This document shows, piece by piece, positions 32,831 to 40,989 of a stretch of DNA of 64,000 nucleotides. The first letter of the stretch is position 1, and each line of letters opens with the position of its first letter. The translations under genes and the position numbers were made by a program. The notes under the pieces are model-generated. The model was not told the DNA's origin and ran no database searches. It was given only the letters and a program-made list of their open reading frames with translations. The stretch comes from Burkholderia sp. IMCC1007 (GTDB lineage: Bacteria > Pseudomonadota > Gammaproteobacteria > Burkholderiales > Burkholderiaceae). The stretch lies in NCBI RefSeq assembly GCF_027257875.1, contig NZ_JAPVQY010000010.1, forward strand, positions 99,374 through 163,373, in the 5' to 3' direction.

Positions 32831-33606
32831 GCGTGCGCCCCCGTGAGCGCCGCGTCGGCGCTGCCCATGTATGCCTCGATCACGAGCGGATTCTTCGATA
32901 CTTCCGCATACGAGCCTTCGGCCAGCACTTCGCCGCGCTGCAGGACGGTGATCGTGTCGGAGATGCCCGCGATCACGTTCATGTTGTGCTCGACCATCAG
33001 GATGGTGCGTCCGCTCGCGACCTTCTTGATCAGTGCGGTCACGCGGTCGACGTCCTCGTGGCCCATCCCTTGCGTGGGTTCGTCGAGCAGCATCAGCTCG
33101 GGCTCCATCGCGAGCGTGGTCGCGATTTCGAGCGCGCGCTTGCGGCCGTACGCGAGTTCGACGGTCGGCACGTGCGCGAAATCGGTGAGGCCGACCTGCG
33201 TGAGCAGATCCATCGCGCGATCGTCGAGCCGCCGCAGCGTGCGTTCGCTGCGCCAGAAATGGAATTCGGTGCCGAGCGAGCGCTGCAGGCCGAGGCGCAC
33301 GTTCTGCAACGCGGTCAGGTGCGGGAATACCGCCGAGATCTGGAATGAACGAATGATGCCGCGACGTGCGACCTGCGCGGGCCGCTCGTCGGTGATGTCC
33401 ATCCCGTTGAAGACGATCTGACCGGCCGTCGGCGTGAGGAACTTGGTCAAGAGGTTGAAGCAGGTGGTCTTGCCTGCGCCGTTCGGTCCGATCAGCGCAT
33501 GGATCGCACCGCGTCGCACACGCAGGTTGACGCCATTCACGGCAGTGAAGCCCCTGAATTCCTTCGTCAGTCCGCGTGTTTCCAGAATCGTGTCGCCGAG
33601 AATCAT
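32827..33606 (-). CDS. livG: ABC transporter ATPase LivG (cluster 2)
   Basis: A 259-residue ATPase with Walker [12 protein letters not shown], signature-region VELAYGRKRALEIATTL and Walker B LMLLDEPTQGMG, all as expected for LivG. First gene of cluster 2; GGAAGGGAAC precedes the ATG (33604-33606). An open frame of 88 more codons upstream has shadow composition and is not included. Confidence 0.93.
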   Translation of the reverse strand: MILGDTILETRGLTKEFRGFTAVNGVNLRVRRGAIHALIGPNGAGKTTCFNLLTKFLTPTAGQIVFNGMDITDERPAQVARRGIIRSFQISAVFPHLTALQNVRLGLQRSLGTEFHFWRSERTLRRLDDRAMDLLTQVGLTDFAHVPTVELAYGRKRALEIATTLAMEPELMLLDEPTQGMGHEDVDRVTALIKKVASGRTILMVEHNMNVIAGISDTITVLQRGEVLAEGSYAEVSKNPLVIEAYMGSADAALTGAHA

Positions 33607-34078
33607 GTTCCCTTCCGTACGAAGTCGGGCGAAGCACCGGGGAAGATTCGCGCAAGCGACCGCGAACGGGTCAGCGGATGAGCGGACTGCCCCCGGGCGC
33701 CGTGCTACGCGTCGAGGGTGGTCTCCCGCGCCGATGCGTATGCATGCTGCGCAACATTGTCGCCCCGTTGGTGCAGTGCAATCATCGGGATTTGCACTTA
33801 TAGGGCTGGCCGCCATACGCGGCGCTGCTGTGCAGGGTTTTTCGACGCGTTTTTTTGGCGCGCGCATCATCGACGATTGCGTGCGTCACGTTGCGCCCGT
33901 TCGTCCGCACGAACATGATGCAAGCTGCGCTCGACGCGCGGCTTGCACCATTCGTTCCATTCGCGCACGACAACGGTGCGCGGCGCGCAAATTGCTTCGC
34001 ATAGCGAATCAGCTGACGCCGGGATGGCTGCCCGCTGGCGGGCATGTCAGTGTGTGTCGCGCGTGTGTCAGCGCGGTG
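33607..34078. other. Gap upstream of transporter cluster 2
   Basis: About 470 bp without a supported gene. On the minus strand TATAAG (near 33795) is a possible -10 for livG, but no good -35 accompanies it. The right part, up to the GMC oxidoreductase stop, shows no terminator. Confidence 0.4.
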
Positions 34079-35767
34079 TCATCCCGCCGGCACCGCCGCT
34101 TCCGTTCGCACCTGTGTCGCTTCGTCGCGCGCTGCACGACGATCGGCGCGGATCATGTCGCTCGCGCGCTCCGCGATCATCAGCGTCGGCGAATTCGTGT
34201 TGCCCGACGTAATGAACGGCATCACCGACGCGTCGACCACCCGCAGCCCGGCGACACCGCGCACGCGCAGCCGGCTGTCGACGACCGCGCGCTCGTCGTC
34301 CGCACGGCCCATCCGGCAGGTGCCGACCGGATGGAAGATCGTGGTGCCGATGGCGCCCGCTGCTTCGATCAGTTCCGCTTCGGTCTGATACTGCGTGCCC
34401 GGCAGGATCTCCTGCGGACGGTAGCGCGCGAGCGCCGGCGCGGCGGCGATCCTGCGCGTGAGGCGCAGCGCGTTCGTGGCGACATGGCGATCGTGATCGG
34501 TCGACAGATAGTTCGGCGCGATGGTGGGCGCGACACCCGAATCGGGGCTTGCGATATGCACGCTGCCGCGCGAACTCGGCCGCAGATGACACACGGATGC
34601 GGTAAACGCGTTGAAACGGTGCAGCGGCTCGCCGAAGCGCTCGAGCGACAGCGGCTGCACGTGGTATTCGAGATCGGGGCGCGTGAGCGCGGGATCGTCG
34701 GGATCGGATTTTGCGAATGCGCCGAGCTGCGACGGCGCCATCGACATCGGCCCGCGTTGCAGCAGCGCATATTCGGCGCCGATCATCAGCTTGCCCCACC
34801 AGCGCGCGGACAGCGTGTTGAGCGTGCGCACGCCTTCGACGCGATACGCCATTCGCAGCTGCAGGTGATCCTGCAGGTTTTCGCCGACGCCCGGGAGGTC
34901 CTGCACCACGTCGATGCCGAGCGCCTGCAGCCGGTGCCCGGCGCCGATGCCCGACAGTTCGAGCAGTTGCGGCGAATTCACCGCGCCGGAAGTCAGCACC
35001 ACTTCGGCGCGGGCCCGGGCGACGTAATCGGTGCCGCCGCCGCGATATTCGACACCCACCGCGCGCCGCCCGTCGAAGACCACTCGCTGCGCGTGCGCGC
35101 CGGTGATCACGGTCAGGTTCGGGCGCGTCATCGCGGGCCGCAGGAACGCCTTCGACGTGTTCCAGCGCACGCCGCGTTTCTGGTTCACCTCGAAATAGCC
35201 GACGCCGGAATTGTCGCCGCGGTTGAAATCGTCGGTTGCCGGGATGCCCGTCTGCTGCGCGGCTTGCGCGAACGATTCGAGGATCTCCCAGCGCAGCCGC
35301 TGCTTCTCGACGCGCCAGTAGCCGCCCGCGCCGTGTGCGTCGCTTGCGCCCGCATGGTGGTCCTCGCTGCGCTTGAAGACCGGCAGCACGCTGTCCCACG
35401 ACCAGCCGGCGTCGCCGGTTTCCTGCGCCCAGCTGTCGTAATCCTCGCGCTGGCCGCGCATGTAGATCATCCCGTTGATCGACGAGCAGCCGCCGAGCAC
35501 GCGACCGCGCGGATACGACAGCGCGCGGCCGTTCAGCGCCGCTTCGGGCTGCGTCTTGTACAGCCAGTCGGTGCGCGGGTTGCCGATGCAGTACAGATAG
35601 CCGACCGGGATGTGGATCCAGTGGTAGCCGTCCTTGCCGCCCGCCTCGAGCAGCAGCACGTGGATGTCCGGATCCTCGGTCAGGCGGTTCGCGAGCACGC
35701 AGCCTGCGGTGCCTGCGCCGACGATCACGTAATCGAATTCGCCCTCGAGCGTGCGTTGAGTCGTCAC
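34079..35767 (-). CDS. GMC-family FAD oxidoreductase (choline/alcohol dehydrogenase-like)
   Basis: A 562-residue flavoprotein. The FAD-binding motif VIVGAGTAGCVLANRL is at residues 14-29, the first GMC signature region PRGRVLGGCSSINGMIYMRG follows, and the second (SGAVNSPQLLELSGIG) is in the middle. The catalytic histidine region is HPVGTCRMG near the C-terminus. It resembles choline dehydrogenase and AlkJ-type alcohol dehydrogenases; the substrate is not readable. A GTG at 35765-35767 is taken as the start because AGGAG lies seven bases upstream and the flavin motif starts close behind. Divergent from a LysR gene that probably controls it. Confidence 0.9.
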   Translation of the reverse strand: MTTQRTLEGEFDYVIVGAGTAGCVLANRLTEDPDIHVLLLEAGGKDGYHWIHIPVGYLYCIGNPRTDWLYKTQPEAALNGRALSYPRGRVLGGCSSINGMIYMRGQREDYDSWAQETGDAGWSWDSVLPVFKRSEDHHAGASDAHGAGGYWRVEKQRLRWEILESFAQAAQQTGIPATDDFNRGDNSGVGYFEVNQKRGVRWNTSKAFLRPAMTRPNLTVITGAHAQRVVFDGRRAVGVEYRGGGTDYVARARAEVVLTSGAVNSPQLLELSGIGAGHRLQALGIDVVQDLPGVGENLQDHLQLRMAYRVEGVRTLNTLSARWWGKLMIGAEYALLQRGPMSMAPSQLGAFAKSDPDDPALTRPDLEYHVQPLSLERFGEPLHRFNAFTASVCHLRPSSRGSVHIASPDSGVAPTIAPNYLSTDHDRHVATNALRLTRRIAAAPALARYRPQEILPGTQYQTEAELIEAAGAIGTTIFHPVGTCRMGRADDERAVVDSRLRVRGVAGLRVVDASVMPFITSGNTNSPTLMIAERASDMIRADRRAARDEATQVRTEAAVPAG

Positions 35768-35780
35768 TGTGTGTCTCCTG

Positions 35781-35851
35781 TCGACCGGAGTTAGCGCTTC
35801 AGCGCTTACTCCATCCCCACGGCGGTCGAGCCGGGTTAGCGCTTTAGCGCC
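35781..35851. repeat. Imperfect hairpin repeats in the leader of the GMC gene
   Basis: Two related copies of TCGA-CCGG-(A/G)-GTTAGCGCTT-(C/T)-AGCGC begin at 35781 and 35826, 45 bases apart. The first is an inverted repeat of 12-base arms (35787-35812) with one mismatch. A shorter relative (GTCAGCGCCTC) lies near 35892. They sit between the divergent GMC and LysR genes, next to the GTG start of the former. The rest of the 313-bp gap shows no confident LysR box. Confidence 0.65.
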
Positions 35852-36080
35852 TTTCAACACCTGCTCGAATCCCCCGCCGCAACTGAACGAAGTCAGCGCC
35901 TCAACCCCTACTCGTATCCCACCCAAATCTTCTCGTTGTCCACCGCGCGGCGCGATGCCGCGCTCATTCCCAGCATAGTGCGTCGCCGGCGACGCGACCG
36001 ATGAAGCGTACTCCCGCCGCCGCCCGCCGATCCAATGAGTTATGCTGAACTGCGTTATAAGCTGCGCTCATATCACGACA

Positions 36081-36980
36081 ATGGACCTCACTCTGCTCCG
36101 CGCGTTCGCGACGGTCGCCCGCGAAGGCAACCTGACGCGCGCCGCCGCCCAGCTGCACGTGACGCAGCCTGCCGTGAGCCTGCAGATCAAGCATCTGCAG
36201 GAAGCGCTCGGCGTCGTGCTGTTCACGCGCACGTCGCGCGGGCTCGCGCTCACGCGCGACGGCCAGACGCTGCTGCCGCACGCGGAGCGCGCGCTGGCTG
36301 CGGCCGCCGACGTCGCACGCGCCGCCGCTGCGCTGCGGCACGAAGTGCGCGGCCGGCTGCGGATCGGCACGATCCTGGATCCCGGTTTCCTGCGGCTCGG
36401 CGGCTTCCTGCGCGCGCTGGTCGAAACCCACCCGCAGGTCGAAACCGCGCTGCGGCACGGGATGTCGGGATGGGTGCTCGAACAGGTGCGCACGCGGGCA
36501 CTCGACGTCGGCTACTACATCGGCCGGCCCGGCGACGACGATCCGCGCGACGACACCCTGTTCCACACCATCACGCTCACGCATTTCCAGTACCGCGTGC
36601 TCGCGCCGGCCGGCTGGCGCGAGCGCGTGCAGCGCGCGCACGACTGGCGCGCGCTCGCCGCGCTGCCGTGGATCTGGACGCCGCCTGCGTCCGCCCATCA
36701 CCGGCTGCTGTCGCGCGTGTTCGCGGCGGCCGGCGCGCAGCCGGTCAAGGTTGCCGAGGTCGACCAGGAGCAATCGATGCTCGATCTCGTCAAATCGGGC
36801 ATCGGGCTGACGCTCGCGCGCGACTCGACCGCGCTGGCCGAAGCGCACGCGCATGCGCTGACGATCGTCGAACCCGTGACGGTGCCGACCCAGCTGACGT
36901 TCGTGACGCTCGCCGAGCGGCGCGACGAGCCTGCGATCACGGCCGCGCTGCGGCTGATCGAGGCCCAGTGGGCGATATGA
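36081..36980 (+). CDS. LysR-family transcriptional regulator
   Basis: A 299-residue LTTR. The winged helix-turn-helix (MDLTLLRAFATVAREGNLT, then AAAQLHVTQPAVSLQIKHLQ) fills residues 1-60; the rest is the periplasmic-binding-like effector domain, starting near GRLRIGTILDPGFLRLGGF. Divergence from the GMC oxidoreductase suggests it regulates that gene in response to its substrate. Start at the ATG 36081; an upstream frame of 13 codons is not needed. Confidence 0.9.
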   Translation: MDLTLLRAFATVAREGNLTRAAAQLHVTQPAVSLQIKHLQEALGVVLFTRTSRGLALTRDGQTLLPHAERALAAAADVARAAAALRHEVRGRLRIGTILDPGFLRLGGFLRALVETHPQVETALRHGMSGWVLEQVRTRALDVGYYIGRPGDDDPRDDTLFHTITLTHFQYRVLAPAGWRERVQRAHDWRALAALPWIWTPPASAHHRLLSRVFAAAGAQPVKVAEVDQEQSMLDLVKSGIGLTLARDSTALAEAHAHALTIVEPVTVPTQLTFVTLAERRDEPAITAALRLIEAQWAI

Positions 36981-37202
36981 GTGCGGCTGATGGCGCCGCG
37001 GGTGGCCGTTCGATGAGCCGCAACGCATGACGTGTTGGCAACCGGTCGACCGAAATCGACGTCATCGACGTCACCGGCGCCATCGCGGGGAGCCCGACCG
37101 CCCGCGCCACCGCACCGAACCCTGTCGTCACGCCACCATCGCAAGCTTTTTGCTAGATTGAGCGTTCGCACACCGCGAGACCCCTGATTGAAGGAGACCC
37201 GC

Positions 37203-37736
37203 ATGGCCCGCAACATCGAGATCAAAGCCCGCGCCCGCGAATTCGACCAGCTGCGCGAACGCGCGGCGGCGCTCGCCACCGAAGCGCCGTTGTTCTACCG
37301 CCAGCAGGATTTCTTCTACGACGTGCCGCGCGGCCGGCTGAAGCTGCGCCGCTTCGAGGATGGCACGCCGGCCGAGCTGATCTTCTACCAGCGCGACGAC
37401 CGCGACGGCCCGAAGGCGTCCTACTACACGCGCAGCCCGGTCACGAACCCGGACGCGATGCATGCGCTGCTCGCGACCGCGCTGACCACGCGCGGGATCG
37501 TGACGAAGGAACGCCATGTGTACCTGGCCGGCCGCACGCGCATCCACCTCGACCGCGTCGACGGCCTCGGCGACTTCATCGAACTGGAAGTCGTGCTCGG
37601 CCCGGACGACGACGAAGCCGGCGGCGAAGCCGAAGCGCACGACGTGTTCGCGAAGCTCGGCGTGCCGCCGGACGATCTCGTCGCGGTCGCGTACGTCGAC
37701 CTGCTGAACGCCGACGCGCAGTCCGAAGCGGCCTGA
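37203..37736 (+). CDS. CYTH-domain protein (class IV adenylate cyclase-like)
   Basis: A 177-residue CYTH protein, the fold of class IV adenylate cyclases and triphosphatases that bind triphosphates in a beta tunnel. The N-terminal signature, usually ExExK, reads NIEIK (residues 4-8), so the first glutamate is asparagine. Basic strands (KLRRFEDG, LIFYQRDD) and an acidic C-terminal strand (FIELEVVLG) are retained. GAGACC precedes the ATG. Activity (cyclase, phosphatase or neither) cannot be told. Confidence 0.85.
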   Translation: MARNIEIKARAREFDQLRERAAALATEAPLFYRQQDFFYDVPRGRLKLRRFEDGTPAELIFYQRDDRDGPKASYYTRSPVTNPDAMHALLATALTTRGIVTKERHVYLAGRTRIHLDRVDGLGDFIELEVVLGPDDDEAGGEAEAHDVFAKLGVPPDDLVAVAYVDLLNADAQSEAA

Positions 37737-37790
37737 TCCGGCCCTACCCGCGGCGACGCATCGCGCCCCGCCGCCGGCCCGGCCGCCGCA

Positions 37791-38276
37791 TCACGCCGCG
37801 CCGGGCGCCAGATGCGCGAGCGGCAGCGCGCCGTTGCGCTTGAAGGTCGTCAGCACGATGTTCGAGCGCACGCTGTCGACACCCGGCACGCGCATCAGCT
37901 TCTTCATCACGAACTGCGACAGCGCGTTGAGGTCCGGCGCGACGATCCGCAGCAGATAGTCGGCATCGCCGACCACCGCATGGCATTCGAGCACTTCGGG
38001 CAGCACGTCGATCTGCTGCTGGAACTGCTCGATGATCGAATCGCCGTGATGCTTGAGCTTCAGGCTCGTGAACGCCGTCACGCCGAGCCCGAGTTTTTCG
38101 GGACGCAGCATCACGCGATAGCCTTCGATCACGCCGGCCGCTTCGAGCCGCTGCAGCCGCCGGCCGATCTGCGACGGCGACAGCGGCACCTCCTCGCCGA
38201 GCTGCTGGTGCGTCGCGCGGCCGAAGCGCTGCAGCACGTCCAGAAGCGCGAGATCGAAGTGATCGAGTTCGAGCAT
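37791..38276 (-). CDS. Lrp/AsnC-family regulator, probable phh regulator
   Basis: A 161-residue Lrp-type protein. The N-terminal helix-turn-helix (THQQLGEEVPLSPSQIGRRLQRLEAAGVI) is followed by a RAM effector domain with VLECHAVVGDADYLLRIVA. GGAG lies seven bases before the ATG (38274-38276). It is divergent from phhA; in related beta-proteobacteria such a gene in this position senses aromatic amino acids and controls phhAB, an inference from position here. Confidence 0.9.
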   Translation of the reverse strand: MLELDHFDLALLDVLQRFGRATHQQLGEEVPLSPSQIGRRLQRLEAAGVIEGYRVMLRPEKLGLGVTAFTSLKLKHHGDSIIEQFQQQIDVLPEVLECHAVVGDADYLLRIVAPDLNALSQFVMKKLMRVPGVDSVRSNIVLTTFKRNGALPLAHLAPGAA

Positions 38277-38303
38277 GAATATTCTCCGCATTGATTCGTG
38301 ATT

Positions 38304-38324
38304 TGATGCGTGATTATCGCATCA
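38304..38324. promoter_or_regulatory. Inverted repeat, candidate Lrp-family operator
   Basis: TGATGCG and CGCATCA form a perfect 7-bp inverted repeat with a 7-base AT-rich spacer, 28 bases upstream of the lrp start and 92 upstream of the phhA start. It is the only good dyad in this divergent gap. Confidence 0.5.
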
Positions 38325-38415
38325 GCAGGCCAATCAATGCCAACTATGCGCCCAATCCGCGCGCACCCCGCTCTACACTTGCATGGTTCCCAACCACAGC
38401 GTGCAGAGCCTGATC

Positions 38416-39309
38416 ATGTCCACCGTCGTCACCGCGAAACTGCAGGAGCAGTTCGACGCGGGCCTCGAAACCCGCGCCGATTTCACCATCGACCAGCCGC
38501 TCGAACGCTACGGCCAGGTCGACCACGCGGTGTGGCAGCAGCTCTATGCGCGCCAGTCGGCGCTGCTGCGCGCACGCGCGTGCGACGCGTTCGTCGCCGG
38601 ACTCGAGAAGATCGACCTGCCGGCCGACCGCGTGCCGTCGTTCGCCGACGTGAACCGCCAGTTGAAGCCGGCGACGGGCTGGGAGATCGTCGCGGTGCCG
38701 GGCCTCGTGCCCGATCGCGTGTTCTTCGAACACCTCGCGAACCGGCGTTTTCCGGTCACCTGGTGGATGCGCCGCCCGGACCAGCTCGACTACCTGCAGG
38801 AACCCGACTGTTTCCACGACCTGTTCGGCCACGTGCCGCTGCTGATCGACCCGGTATTCGCGGACTACATGCAGGCATACGGCCGCACGGCGCTCGCGGT
38901 CGCGGACGACGAGGCGGCGCTCGCGCGGCTGGCGCGGCTGTACTGGTATACGGTGGAGTTCGGCCTGATCCGCGACCCGAACGGTACGAACGGGCTGTCG
39001 ATCTACGGCGCGGGGATCGTGTCGAGCAAGGGCGAGAGCCTGTACAGCCTCGAAAGCGCTGCGCCGAACCGGCTCGGCTTCGAGCTGGAGCGCGTGATGC
39101 GCACGAAGTACCGGATCGACACGTTCCAGAAGACTTACTTCGTAATCGACGATTTCGCGCAGCTGTTCGCGCTCGCCGACGTCGACGGCCGCGCGCTGGC
39201 CGAGCGGCTCGCCCGGTTGCCGGAATTCCCGGCCGGCGCGGTGCTCGACGGCGATCGCGTGCTGCATCGCGGCACGCGCGAAGGCTGGCCGGACGACGGG
39301 GACGCGTGA
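38416..39309 (+). CDS. phhA: Phenylalanine 4-monooxygenase
   Basis: A 297-residue iron- and pterin-dependent enzyme that turns phenylalanine into tyrosine. The iron ligands are His134 and His139 in CFHDLFGH and Glu181 in YWYTVEFG, spaced as in the Chromobacterium enzyme. The ATG at 38416 gives the common length; an ATG 11 codons earlier (38383) is also open. phhB follows 118 bp downstream and regenerates the pterin cofactor. Together they open aromatic amino-acid catabolism. Confidence 0.96.
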   Translation: MSTVVTAKLQEQFDAGLETRADFTIDQPLERYGQVDHAVWQQLYARQSALLRARACDAFVAGLEKIDLPADRVPSFADVNRQLKPATGWEIVAVPGLVPDRVFFEHLANRRFPVTWWMRRPDQLDYLQEPDCFHDLFGHVPLLIDPVFADYMQAYGRTALAVADDEAALARLARLYWYTVEFGLIRDPNGTNGLSIYGAGIVSSKGESLYSLESAAPNRLGFELERVMRTKYRIDTFQKTYFVIDDFAQLFALADVDGRALAERLARLPEFPAGAVLDGDRVLHRGTREGWPDDGDA

Positions 39310-39427
39310 TCCAATCACGGGCGCCCGGCTCCGGATGCCCGTTCGCCAACTATGAAACAATGACCGGTACCGGCTTGCCGTGCGGCCTGTGGCCGCGGGC
39401 GGGCACCGTTACCGAACGAGGTGCAAC

Positions 39428-39736
39428 ATGATCCACAAGCTCACATCCGAAGAACGCAAGACCCGGCTCGAAGGCCTGCCGCACTGGACGGCCGTGCCGG
39501 GCCGCGACGCGATCCAGCGCAGCCTGCGCTTCGCCGATTTCAACGAGGCCTTCGGCTTCATGACGCGCGTCGCGATCAAGGCGCAGGAAATGAATCACCA
39601 TCCGGAATGGTTCAACGTGTACAACCGCGTCGACGTGACGCTGTCGACCCACGACGCGGACGGCCTGACCGAACGCGATATCCAGCTCGCACAATTCATC
39701 GATCAGCTCTGCGCGCGCATCCAGCCCGCCGCCTGA
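39428..39736 (+). CDS. phhB: Pterin-4a-carbinolamine dehydratase
   Basis: A 102-residue enzyme that dehydrates 4a-hydroxytetrahydrobiopterin formed by PhhA. The active-site motif [19 protein letters not shown] is complete. GAGG lies six bases before the ATG. Same strand as phhA and probably the same transcript. Confidence 0.95.
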   Translation: MIHKLTSEERKTRLEGLPHWTAVPGRDAIQRSLRFADFNEAFGFMTRVAIKAQEMNHHPEWFNVYNRVDVTLSTHDADGLTERDIQLAQFIDQLCARIQPAA

Positions 39737-39827
39737 GCGTTCGTCTAGCGCCGCGCGCCGTTCGACGCGCGGCGCGTCAACTTTTCATTTCGCTGAACGT
39801 TTTCTACGATGTATTCAGCGGAAGCCT

Positions 39828-40058
39828 TCAGCTTTCCAAGCCATCCTTAAGGCGCGCGTAAGTCTCGTACGCTTTCCGTGCCTTGGGGTCCAAACCTTCC
39901 AGTTGCAGCGCGCTTCCGCGCTGTACAATCAGCAGCGCATACGGCTTGGAGAGCGCGCTGGCCTCTTCGCAGAGTTTGAGTTCGTCGCCGCTCGATGGCG
40001 AGCGGGCGCGCCAGAAATTGATCGCGGCTTCGAGGTCGTGGATCGAAATATCGGACAT
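39828..40058 (-). CDS. Small DUF3717-family protein
   Basis: A 76-residue acidic helical protein (MSDISIHDLEAAINFWRARS) with no signal peptide, matching the DUF3717 family of Burkholderia-type bacteria as I know it. Function unknown. No clear ribosome site precedes the ATG at 40056-40058; an ATG eleven codons upstream is possible. It is divergent from the response regulator gene 122 bp away. Confidence 0.7.
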   Translation of the reverse strand: MSDISIHDLEAAINFWRARSPSSGDELKLCEEASALSKPYALLIVQRGSALQLEGLDPKARKAYETYARLKDGLES

Positions 40059-40180
40059 GATTGGATTTAATCGTTCGCTGGCCGCCATGCTTGATGTCAG
40101 GCGATGCGGCGCCCCTGTGGAAACGGCGTCGTGCTGTCCGCGTGCCTGAACCGCCAACCCATTGTACTTGAGCGAACTTC

Positions 40181-40873
40181 ATGCGACTCCTTCTGATCGA
40201 AGACGACCGCCCCATCGCACGCGGTATCCAAAGCAGCCTCGAACAGGCTGGCTTCACCGTCGACATGGTGCATGACGGCATTTTTGCCGAACAGGCGCTG
40301 GCACAGAACCGCCACGAACTCGTGATCCTCGACCTCGGCCTGCCGGGCATCGACGGGATGACGCTGCTCACGCGTTTCCGCCAGACGAACCGCCACACGC
40401 CCGTCATCGTGCTGACCGCACGCGACGAACTGAACGATCGCATCCAGGGCCTGAACTCCGGCGCCGACGACTACATGCTCAAGCCGTTCGAGCCGGCCGA
40501 GCTCGAAGCGCGCATCCGCGCGGTGATGCGCCGCAGCGGCCCGCACAGCGACATGCCGCGTCCGGAAGTGTCGCTCGGCGGCGTCCGCCTGTCGGGCGTC
40601 GATCGCCGCATCTTCAACGACGACAAGCCGCTCGAACTGTCGCCGCGCGAATTCGCGGTGCTCGAGATGCTGCTGCTGCGTCACGGCCGCGTGGTCAGCA
40701 AGGCCCAGTTGCAGGATCACCTCACGCACTTCGGCGGCGATCTCGGCGACACCGCGATCGAAGTCTACGTGCACCGGGTGCGCAAGAAACTCGAGCAGTG
40801 CCGTGTCGAAATCGTCACGGTGCGCGGCTTCGGCTACCTGCTGCAGGAAATCCGCCAGACGGCGAGCGTCTGA
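40181..40873 (+). CDS. OmpR/QseB-family response regulator
   Basis: A 230-residue regulator. The receiver domain has the acidic pocket EDD (7-9), the phosphoacceptor Asp51 in LVILDLGLPG and Lys in YMLKPFEP; the C-terminal winged helix ends VRGFGYLLQE. It is the cognate partner of the histidine kinase that begins 116 bp downstream. Closest in kind to the TctD/QseB group; the signal is unknown. Confidence 0.92.
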   Translation: MRLLLIEDDRPIARGIQSSLEQAGFTVDMVHDGIFAEQALAQNRHELVILDLGLPGIDGMTLLTRFRQTNRHTPVIVLTARDELNDRIQGLNSGADDYMLKPFEPAELEARIRAVMRRSGPHSDMPRPEVSLGGVRLSGVDRRIFNDDKPLELSPREFAVLEMLLLRHGRVVSKAQLQDHLTHFGGDLGDTAIEVYVHRVRKKLEQCRVEIVTVRGFGYLLQEIRQTASV

Positions 40874-40989
40874 GCGGCGCCGCACGCCGGCCGGTGCGCG
40901 TGCCGCCGGCGCGCGCCCTGCCCGCGTCGCCGTCCGACGCACGACCGCGCCGCTCCCCGTGAGCGGCGCTTATCCATTTGCCCGTCGAA

